A stretch of 64,000 nt of DNA. Source: Ridgeia piscesae. Taxonomy: Eukaryota > Annelida > Polychaeta > Sabellida > Siboglinidae. Below the pieces are notes generated by a model. It saw nothing but the letters and a program-made list of their open reading frames with translations, was not told the DNA's origin and did not search any database. The position numbers and the translations under genes are program-made. The stretch is from NCBI GenBank assembly GCA_025642075.2, contig JAODUO010000889.1, forward strand, positions 199,629 through 263,628, read 5' to 3'. This document shows, piece by piece, positions 54,498 through 64,000 of the stretch. How positions within the stretch are numbered: the stretch's first letter is position 1; each line of letters starts with the position of its first letter.

Positions 54498-54789
54498 GAG
54501 AGGTGATAAGAGAAGCTGGATGAAATGAGAATGAAAACAACTGGCAGAGAGCAGACGCCCAGAAAGTGGAAGGGAAATGGAGGCGAGGATGATCGAAATT
54601 GCGATTGTTGCAAATAGTGTTAATTCATTTATTCACATACCACCAAATGTTGGCATTATTTCCTTGAAACTTCTCATCAAATTACAGATTTGGTCCATAT
54701 TTAAGGTGACTAAAACTATAATATAACTATGGGGTTTGACCACAGGGTGATCTAAACTGATACTTGAGCCAGTTAGTTACAACCAAGTC

Positions 54790-55040
54790 CAAGTCTTACG
54801 CAGCACGCTGATGATGGGAAAGGCAGATTCTGCCTCCGCAGCTGCTGTTTCGTGGGGAATGAGGAAGGATCCCGGTTTTCCCGCCTTCTCCTAGTTTCTT
54901 CCAGAGTGGCGCTTCGGGTGGTTTCGAAGGAGGAGATGGCTTGGTGGACTGTGCGTCGCCAGGTCACGTGATCGGCTGCTTGTGTTGTCCACTGGCGGTG
55001 ACCGATGTTGCAAGTGGCGAGGGACATCTTGGATACACCA
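54790..55040 (-). mobile_element. Degraded LINE C-terminal fragment, right copy
   Basis: Counterpart of 8109-8560 but with a single copy of the 146-bp unit. Confidence 0.45.
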
Positions 55041-55534
55041 GGAGTAACTGATTGTTTAATATACTTGGAATTGTCAGGATATGAATCACAAACTATAATT
55101 GAGGTATCGAATTTTAAATACTATGCGCAAACATATAATTGTGTAAGAAACATAAATATTCGTTTAATGAAAATGACACTGGACATGTCTTTGGTTCAAC
55201 CACGCGTTATTTGAAATGCATTATTCAGTATTCACCATTGTGTCAATACACACACGGCATAGCAAAATGCACAGACCAACTCTGCGTGGTTCTTCACGAA
55301 TGTTCTGGCTATGTCACGTAAGGTAGTCGGCATAGGAAAGACATGTTGTTTGTGAAACGTCCGAGCTTCACGCTTTGTCACTGGCAAACGAAACATGTCT
55401 CCAAAATAGCAGTTTGGTATTGAGTGAGCACGTGTGGTGGTCGGTACGTGGTGCGTACGGAGAGGCACGTAGTACGTACGGCAGACACCCACGCGCGGAC
55501 AGTTTATCAAGAAACACAGAAGATCGCTGGTTAT
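55041..55534. other. 3' flank of the right E2-like copy
   Basis: Mirror of 7601-8100; no gene recognised. Confidence 0.5.
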
Positions 55535-56509
55535 CTACACAATGCATTCGTAACATTTCGATCTCTCCACGGGCCGCCGCTGGGTGGGAGAGAACCAATA
55601 TCGCACACATGTTGCAGCAACGCCCAGTAGCTTAATGAGTCTTCTTGTCACAGTTTGGGACGAATGTTTACAGACTAGTGTTAAGCTAGCCCTCTTCGGG
55701 TGGGGTTGATGCAGCATCACGCAACTTGAAGGAGTTACAATCAGATGTCTACATTCCTCGACTAACGGCCTCCCTCCAGCGGTATGGTGTAGTAGTTCTA
55801 CAGGTGTACTGGCTGCCACATCAACAACAGTTTCACCATCTGCATAGGTGTTCTCCGGACTAGCCGGAAGTTCCTGTTTTTGACCTCCACAGATCGTCTC
55901 CTGACCGACCTTATCCTCTTGATTTTGTTCCGCGAAAACGACGTCCTGACCAACCGCATCCTCCTGTTTTTGTCCAGCACAAATATTCTCATGACCAATC
56001 ACATTTTCCTCTCTTTGTTCTGCGAACTCGTTCTCTTCATCACGCGCCACGTCCTGTTTTTGGTCTGCGAAAATGTTCTCCAAACCAAACGTGTCGTCGA
56101 GTTCTCGGTCCTCAGGTTGTGGCGCAGTCGACGTCGTTGTTTCTGTGGCCGTGAGACTCGTGCTGAACGTGATTCCGTCGACCTCCTCTCCCCGTAGGGA
56201 GCTCCGGACCTTCTCGGGAAACTCCCCTTTTGCATAGTGGTCATCGAAATAGGGCGCGAGGGGGTCGTCCAGATTGGGGTTGTGGAGAAGGAACAGGATG
56301 CCCTGGACGCAGTCCTGCAGCCCGTAACTCGGCGGCCAGTCGTCGAAAATGTTCAGGCACACATTCCCGTCTCCGCCGTCCAAAGATTCCGGGTCGATAT
56401 TCGGATGGTAGATATTCGTCAGACACGTCACTTTCGGAACCCCGACTGTCACCGCGATCTACGACAGACGGGCGATAAACGACAACGTCATGAAATACCC
56501 GACGATACA

Positions 56510-56563
56510 TACATACATAATACATACATAATACATACATAATACATACATAATACATACATA

Positions 56564-56660
<97 letters not shown>

Positions 56661-56698
56661 ACTCACCACCACTCACCACCACCACCCCACCACACTCA

Positions 56699-56755
<57 letters not shown>
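56510..56755. repeat. CA microsatellite with ATACATACATA units
   Basis: Mirror of 6257-6632, with CACCACT interruptions at 56656-56700. Confidence 0.97.
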
Positions 56756-57283
56756 TAGATGGCTATATAAAGGGAGGGTGCCACCTCCTCTGCCGAAAAT
56801 TGGCACGCAGTAATTTGTTACGGCAAGTCTAGAACATGGAAAAGTTAAATACCAAAGGGTTTTGTGGTTAACTCTGCTCGCCTCGGCATTAAAGCCAGTC
56901 AATTATGTTTTGAACCTGGATGTTTTGTTTACCATTAGAACGTGTTGCAGGTGGAATCTTTCAAATACAAATTTTTCGATACCTGCATACATTTAGGCGT
57001 ATGAAAACGTTGGCACTATAGGCTTAGGTCATATGCACATAAATAACGTTGAAATGCTATCAACAATAAATATTACAGTAATGATACAAGTGATTACAAC
57101 TACATATTTGCGTATTACGTCACTACAACTTCATCCATTATTTGGTTTTCACAATCCGCTATGCTAATATAGAAATGACGACCTTCCGTGGCAGCCCACC
57201 TACCCGCCTAGCTGTCCCTCGCGATCATCCCCAACCCCACCTGTCCCTCATCCGCATCTCCACATGCTTCTCTCACCCCTAAC

Positions 57284-60250
57284 AGGTTGCAACTTTTTAA
57301 ACTAGTTTCGCAGGGGGGATACACAGAGAAGCCAAATACTAGAGGCATAGATAAAGATAGCAAAAAGACATCAGCAAAGAACAGCCTGGAAAGCCCTACA
57401 GAATTTGGTTATAAATGTGTTTGTTTAAATGCAAGGAGCATAGTAAACAAAAGAAATGATCTAAACAATATGGTAGAAGATATTGACCCTCACATAATAG
57501 GTATAACTGAATCTTGGGCCACACCCGATATATCCGATGCCGAATTGGGGAAAGACAGGGTATGTAATGTTTAGGAAAGGGTAGATTAGGACGAAGGGGA
57601 GGAGGAGTTATTTTATATATTAAAGAATCCATCCAAGTTTTTGAAATAAAATTAGAAAAAGAAGGAGAATGTGAAGAAGCTGTCTGGTGTAACATAGTTT
57701 CAGGAAAGTCAACATTAACTGTTGGGTTAGTGTATCGGAGTCCAAACATAAGCATGGAAGAGAATGAAAAAAAACATAACGCTATCAAAGAAGTGAGTAA
57801 ACAGGACTGTATTATTATGGGGGATTTTAACCATAGGCATATACAGGGGCATCTCTACAGAGTACCGGGGGGAGGATCAAGAGTTTTTAAATTTAGTACA
57901 AGATAGTTTTCTTTTAACATTGTTAGAAGCAACCAGGGGCGAAAACGTGTTTGACATAGGATCAAGAAGGTTTTTTTGATAATGTCAAGATATGTGAGCC
58001 ACTGGGGTGTAGTGATCACAACCCGATACATTTTTCCCTCAAAGTAAAGGGAAAAACGGAATAGAAAAATAAGGTACAGGAAAAAAAAATTTACAAAGGA
58101 AAAATATAAAGGGCATGAGGGAATATTTAGCAAAGATAGACTGGAATAACACACTGAAGAATAAGACAGCAGCAGAATGCTGGAATATTTTAAAGGTGAA
58201 ATTTACTTCGTCGTTGACAAATTTGTCCCCTTTAAAAAACAGGGGGAAAAGGTCAAAAAAGAAACACTTATCGAAGGAAGCCATTAGAAAAATCAAGTAC
58301 AAGCAAATGATGTGGAAGACATATAGACATACCGGAAGTGAAGAAGACTATAGCATGTATAAAGAAGCACTTAATCAAGCTACAGCTGAAATTAGAAATT
58401 CAAAAAGAAGCTACGAACAAAAAATAGCTTTTTTAAAATAAAACATGACAGCAAGAGTTTTTTCTAAAGTTCGAAGTAAACAGAAAGTTCAGGATAAGGT
58501 CGGTCCTTTAGAAAAGGGAAGGAAAAAATCAAGGGTTTTTAAAAAGAAAAAAATAGTACTTTAGTTCGGTGTTTACCAGGGAAGATATTAGTATATTACC
58601 AGTACTTGAGACTAAGTTCGAAGGGAAAAGAGTTTGACTATTTAGGACAACTAATTGTAACCCCAACAATGGTAGCTAGGGAAAAAAAGAGATATGAAGG
58701 ATAATAAATCACCTGGGGTGGGTGGGATTCCTCCCAAATTACTATTGGAAATTGTAGAACAAATCAGCATACCGCTTGCAACAGTGTTCAATTTGTCATT
58801 AGAGGAGGGGAAAAGTTCCGTTAGAATGGAAAGAAGCAAACATTATACCATTATTTAAAAAAGGTTCGAGAAACAAGTCAGAGAACTATAGACCAGTGAG
58901 TTTAACATCGGTGATTTGCAAACTATTAAAAAAACTAATTAAAGATCACCTGGTTGATTTTCTTGTTAAAAATAAATTGATAAACCCATTTCAAATGGGT
59001 TTTTTTTTAAACGAGGTCATGCTTAACAAATATGTTTATGTTTTTTGGAAGATGTCACAAAGTGGCTAGATGAGGGATCACCAGAAAATATAATCACTTA
59101 GATTTTTAAAAAACCTTTGACAAAGTGCCCACCAAAGACTACTACTTAAACTAAAGGCCCATGGCATAGGAAATGGAATGATCAACTGGATAGAAAAATG
59201 GCTTATTGATAGAAGACAAAGAGTAGTTGTTGATGGGGAGGTTTCAAACTGGGGAAAACGGTTTTGAGTGGAGTACCGCAGGGATCGGGACTGGGACCTA
59301 TTTTATTCTTAATATATATCAATGGTTTTGGGTGATGACATAACAAGCAAGGTGTTGAAGTTTGGGACGACACAAAAGTGTTTAGGAAAATTAAAAAATG
59401 ATGCAGATAGACAGCATTTACAAGATGATCTTAATAAGTTGATAGAATGGTCTGGGAAATGGCAAATGCTGTTTAATTTTGGGAAAGGGGTAAGTGCCTT
59501 CCCCAGGACATGGGAATGAAGATGCACAAAAATACAATGGGTGATACTGTACTAAATACTACCCCAAAGGAAAAGGACTTAGGGTTAACTATTAGTGCTG
59601 ACATGGGAAGGGATCAGAGCAGTGTGGAATTGCAGAGCGAAGGGAAACCAAATTCTTGGATTAATTAAGGGGAAATATAGTGTACAAAAAAAAAAAAACT
59701 AATAATACCGCTGTATAAAACAATAGTTAGGCCTCACTTAAAAATATTGTATACAAGCATGGAGGCCATATCGCAAGAAGGATATTGATATGCTAGAAAG
59801 AGTACAAAGGAGACAACCAAAATATCCCAAAACTCAGGAATATTAGTTATGAAATGCTCAAAAAGAATGTGGTTTAACAACACAGAAACCAGAAGATTGA
59901 GAGGAGTCAGATTGAGGTGTTTAAAATATTGAATGGTATAAAATATTGCAAAATATTTTTAATCAAGAAGAGAGAAGGAAGAGGGACTGGATTACATTAG
60001 AAAAGGGCAGGTAATAGATTTTAAAAAATTTTCTTTTTAAAAAGAACAGTAAACAATGGAACGTTATCAGCTGTTTGGGAGGTGTAGTAGTTTAATATAT
60101 TTAAAAATAAAATCGACATATACCTAAGACGGGCGGGGTATACTTAGATAGATAGGTTGGACTCTCGATAAGCCAAATGGCTTCCTAGTCCACCTGCCAT
60201 CTAGAGTTGAATCTCTAGGTGGCAATCTTGTTAAATTTTTCTTGTTAAAT
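57284..60250 (+). mobile_element. Second CR1/L2-like LINE, frameshifted
   Basis: Absent from the left arm (empty site near 5703-5712). Flanked by CTAAC at 57279-57283 and 60251-60255, a 5-bp target duplication. Endonuclease start: CVCLNARSIVNKRNDLNNMV and HIIGITESWA (about 57417-57520). RT pieces in several frames: NYRPVSLTSVICKLL (58880), a FDKVP box (59115), GVPQGSGLGPILFLIYING (59270-59330) and WSGKWQMLFN (59450). The 3' end has TTGTTAAAT repeats. There are many stops and frame changes at A/T runs. It is a different element from the left LINE. Confidence 0.85.
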
Positions 60251-60432
60251 CTAACCCCCTGGCCCCCAACGATTTACCTGAAACCAACGCCCACCCAAAA
60301 ACCCCGTCTTTTGGATGAGTCGACGACCAGTGTGGACAAAACACCAATGTCCCACTCAACGACTGTCACCTGTCCGTCTGTGAACCGGTGCAGGTTCCGT
60401 AGACACCGGTGGAAATCTTTCGCTGTTGACAT

Positions 60433-61417
60433 CGCCTCGATCGTTCCCGGCAACTACGTCGCCCACCTGTAGCTAGTTGTGCTGCTGTACGCCCATGAAG
60501 TTCAGCAGAACTACAATTACCCTCACGGACATGCACAGACTGCAGCAGTTATTCGGTAATAACCCACGTTAGTTCAAAGCACAGCTGGGTTTAATTTACA
60601 TGTTCACAGACACTTACAGCTGAGTCAGTACATTTCTCTGACTCACACATTAAATGCACGGCGCCTATACATGGCTACTAGCGCGGATTTCACCGGCACA
60701 ACGCAACGCAATGGTCTGATGAAATCGTCGCTGTCGTTGAGCCATGCGTGACCTCGTTCTGTGGGCGGTGGAGTAAACAGTGCGTTGCCGTCGACTCTGT
60801 TTACAAATGACGTGTAGATGATGGCATATTTATAGATCAAGATGGTGGCGACGTCTAGTGGATGTTGTTGTATGTGGTATGGCACCGTAGCGAAACATTA
60901 TGAAGCTGAAAAATAGTGATGCAATGAGTGTGACATAATGTGCAAGTCGTGACGTAGGGGAGACAATGAGTGTGACATAATGTGCAAGTCGTGACGTAGA
61001 GGAGACCGGGGCTGGTTGTAATAAAAACAACACATTTCAAGAATAGCCTAGTCGCGTATTTTTGAAAGCATGTTATCGCTCCGTAAAAATGAGGTACGGT
61101 GTGTAGCTGTTACCTGCTATGCCAAGGGTGAAATGACGGATGAATATTCTACTTTTATAGGAAACTGTGAACGCCATTAAGTTACAATAACTCAACATCT
61201 TCTTCATTTCTACACAGAATATACAAGCTGTGTGACAGAATAATTTATACCCCACAACGGGCATGGAGCTATCGTATAATCGATGGAGCTTGGGGATAAC
61301 CAAACATGATACCCTAGAGGGCAATGTTTGGCATAGCCCATCATGCAAACTTTATTATCAATTGTTTGTGTCAGATACATAGATAAATATTTATTTTTTC
61401 AGATCGTTAAAAAAAAT
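60433..61417. other. Outer right-arm sequence upstream of E2 exon 1
   Basis: Mirror of 2343-2885 plus 5087-5514, without the left LINE. A 42-bp stretch is tandemly duplicated (60922-60963 and 60964-61005) where the left arm has one copy. Confidence 0.6.
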
Positions 61418-61421
61418 CTTG

Positions 61422-61470
<49 letters not shown>

Positions 61471-61533
61471 TATCTACTATCTTCTATCTATCTATCTATC
61501 TATTATCTATTTTTATCTATCTATCTATCTATC

Positions 61534-61599
<66 letters not shown>

Positions 61600-61624
61600 T
61601 ATCTATCTATCTAATTACTATCTA

Positions 61625-61659
<35 letters not shown>

Positions 61660-61930
61660 CTTCTTCTTCATTTATCATCATCTATCTATCATCTCTATCA
61701 TCATCTATTATCTATCTATCTATCTTCATCTATCTATCTACTTCCATCTATCTATCTTCTTCTTCATCTATTTCATATATCTATTATTTTCTATCTATCT
61801 ATCTTTTACCATATTGGGGTTCATCTATCTGCTATCTGCTTCACATTCTAGCTATCTAGCTATCTTATCTGCTATCTAGCTATCTACTTCTGCTTTGTCG
61901 TCTGTATGTCTGTCTGTCTATCTGTCTTCT

Positions 61931-61961
<31 letters not shown>

Positions 61962-61995
61962 GTCTGTCTGTCTGTCTTCTTCTATCATCATCCAT
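61418..61995. repeat. TATC/TGTC tetranucleotide array
   Basis: Long imperfect CTAT array with TTC and TGTC interruptions, mirror of the short repeat at 2183-2342. Confidence 0.96.
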
Positions 61996-62740
61996 CCATC
62001 CATCCTAATCCTCCTCCATTATTAATCTATTTTTTATTTAAAAAAATGGTTGATAGTGTTTGAGGGGGCAATTTCCATATAACAACTGCACAAAAAATTT
62101 TATTTTGAACAAAAAAGGGAAAAATGAAGTAAAAACGGTCACAAAAACGATGAATGTTCAAACTGCCCACCCCTTAAAAATTGTTCTGGCCTGTATTTTG
62201 TTTATAAGGGAAGTTGAAAAAGGTCCCCTGTTAAAATTTCTACCCACCAACTAAACCTTAACTTTTTAAAACTAATTTTTTTAATTGCGGGACCTATGCT
62301 GGATCAATCACTTATGTGGAAAAAAATGGCCGATGATATAATCGGTTTTGAATTTAAAGTTAATTTTAAATGTCCTCAGGGGAAAAAAAGACAGGGAAAA
62401 AAGACCTGGGGACATGTTCTAAGACTTTTTCCCCGCACCATCTCGCTCCAAAACACGCGATTGCCCAAAAATCACTTTATGTAAGATTTTCCTCTTCTCA
62501 TAACTATATCTTCAACATTAACGGCCATGACTTTGGAACACCGGATTAAGCGCTGGGACCCCGAGAAAAAAGTAGCATATTACATGCCCCCCCCCCCTAC
62601 TACCATTGACCGGGGAGTCGGTTCATTAGAGATCAGGCTCTACGCAAAAACTAGTATCCAGGTAAACTTGCGTTCATCACCCGGGTCTATACAGCGCCAA
62701 CTTCAATTTAACTAAACCGTAAAACTGTAACCAGAATAAC
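61996..62740. other. Diverged outer right-arm sequence
   Basis: Mirror of about 1523-2180 but with many differences, often short bases turned into A, T or C runs. No gene. Confidence 0.55.
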
Positions 62741-64000
62741 TGTGACGACGCTGGTCAAGATGAGTTTGATGTAACACTATGACGACGCTGGTCAAGATGA
62801 GTTTGATGTAACACTATGACGACGCTGGTCAAGATGAGTTTGGTGTAACACTGTGACTAATGTGGCCCAGATGAGTTTGATGTAACACTAGGACGACGCT
62901 GGCCAAGACGAGTTTGGTGTAACACTGTGACCATGTGGCCAAGATGAGTTTGATGTAACACTGTGACGACGCTGGCCAAGACGAGTTTGGTGTAACACTG
63001 TGACCAATGTGGCCAAGATGAGTTTGATGTAACACTGTGACGACGCTGGTCAAGATGAGTTTGATGTAAAACTCTGACCAATGTGGCCAAGATGAGTTTG
63101 ATGTAACACTGTGACCAAGTGGCCAAGATGAGTTTGATGTAACACTGTGACGACGCAGGTCAAGACGAGTTTGATGTAACACTGTGACCAATGTGGCCAA
63201 GATGAGTTTGATGTAACACTGTGACGACGCTGGTCAAGACGAGTTTGGTGTAACACTCTGACCAATGTGGCCAAGATGAGTTTGATGTAACACTGTGACG
63301 ACGCAGGTCAAGACGAGTTTGGTGTAACACTGTGACCAATGTGGCCAAGATGAGTTTGATGTAACACTGTGACGACGCAGGTCAAGACGAGTTTGGTGTA
63401 ACACTCTGACCAATGTGGCCAAGATGAGTTTGATGTAACACTGTGACGACGCTGGTCAAGACGAGTTTGGTGTAACACTGTGACCAGTGTGGCCAAGATG
63501 AGTTTGATGTAACACTGTGACGACGCTGGTCAAGACGAGTTTGGTGTAACACTGTGACCAGTGTGGCCAAGATGAGTTTGATGTAACACTGTGACGACGC
63601 TGGTCAAGACGAGTTTGGTGTAACACTGTGACCATGTGGCCAAGATGAGTTTGATGTAACACTGTGACGACGCAGGTCAAGACGAGTTTGGTGTAACACT
63701 GTGACAGGGCAAGACGAGTTTGGTGTAACACTGTGACGACGCAGGTCAAGACGAGTTTGGTGTAACACTGTGACGACGCAGGTCAAGACGAGTTTGGTGT
63801 AACACTGTGACGACGCAGGTCAAGACGAGTTTGGTGTAACACTGTGACGACGCAGGTCAAGACGAGTTTGATGTAACACTGTGACAGGTCAAGACGAGTT
63901 TGGTGTAACACTGTGACCAGTGTGGCCAAGATGAGTTTGATGTAACACTGTGACGACGCTGGTCAAGACGAGTTTGGTGTAACACTGTGACCATGTGGCC
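62741..64000. repeat. 37/74-bp minisatellite (right outer array)
   Basis: Reverse complement of the left 37-bp array (core GAGTTTGATGTAACACTGTG). In much of 62830-63660 units alternate between a CCAATGTGGCCAAGATGAG type and a GACGCAGGTCAAGACGAG type, forming a 74-bp dimer. The array continues beyond the window. Confidence 0.97.

Larger units (their letters stand above)
55535..60432 (-). pseudogene. E2-like gene, right copy; exon 2 complement 56458-55535, exon 1 complement 60432-60278
   Basis: Exon 2 is fully open over the same 924 bp as the left copy and differs by about five residues. The HPN motif, catalytic Cys and 15-residue repeats are all kept. Exon 1 is 155 bp against 162 bp on the left, and the altered stretch lies where GLYAGGQF should be, so the frame shifts before the donor. 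A 2.97-kb LINE lies in the intron, its edge about 22 bp past the donor (CAG|GTAAAT). It is either a recently disabled copy or a good gene with consensus errors in exon 1; the surrounding sequence looks error-prone. Confidence 0.65.
52960..64000. repeat. Right arm of the large inverted duplication
   Basis: Reverse-complement counterpart of positions 1-10388, running from the end of the ACGCGC repeat to the window edge, so the outer limit is not seen. It lacks the left LINE and the 146-bp duplication. It carries its own LINE (57284-60250), a 42-bp tandem duplication (60922-61005) and a much longer TATC array. The inner half (53-57.2 kb) matches the left arm closely. The outer half (57.3-62.7 kb) is much noisier, with many homopolymer-like differences. 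Confidence 0.93.

Overview
The window is animal (metazoan) nuclear DNA. It holds spliced genes with GT-AG introns, a MORC chromatin ATPase, a seven-transmembrane receptor, CR1/Jockey-type LINEs, and a very heavy load of micro- and minisatellites. Several introns carry minisatellites whose unit copies the neighbouring splice junction. From memory, this feature has been described in amphioxus, so a cephalochordate is my best guess. It is a guess and I could not check it.

Layout. Positions 1-10388 and about 52960-64000 are the two arms of a large inverted duplication. From outside to inside each arm holds a 37-bp minisatellite, tetranucleotide repeats, a two-exon gene for a ubiquitin-conjugating-enzyme-like (E2, UBC-fold) protein, fragments of old LINEs and a conserved 12-bp-stem hairpin. 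Each arm has gained one different LINE that the other lacks: 2891-5081 on the left and 57284-60250 on the right. Each insertion is bounded by a 5-bp target duplication and has an empty site in the opposite arm. The left E2 gene looks intact. The right copy has an intact second exon, but its first exon has lost 7 bp net and its intron holds the LINE.

The unique centre (about 10.4-53 kb) contains two genes. A 16-exon MORC3/4-like gene runs on the plus strand from 18959 to 42309. I could splice all 16 exons in phase into a 773-residue reading frame with a GHKL ATPase, S5 region, CW zinc finger, coiled coils and an acidic, probably SUMO-linked tail. A two-exon class A GPCR of 341 residues lies convergently on the minus strand (47579 to 45981). 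Most MORC introns are filled by tandem arrays: 46 bp in intron 2, 60 bp in intron 4, AT palindrome plus 32 bp in intron 6, 28 bp in intron 7, 23 bp in intron 11 and 32 bp in intron 14.

The most striking observation concerns introns 4 and 11. In both, the array runs right into the 3' splice site and its unit contains a copy of that acceptor plus the first bases of the exon. In intron 14 the unit contains a copy of the upstream 5' splice donor. The rest is simple repeat, degraded transposon or anonymous sequence. Parts of the right end (about 57.3-62.7 kb) look homopolymer-inflated and may be low-quality consensus.
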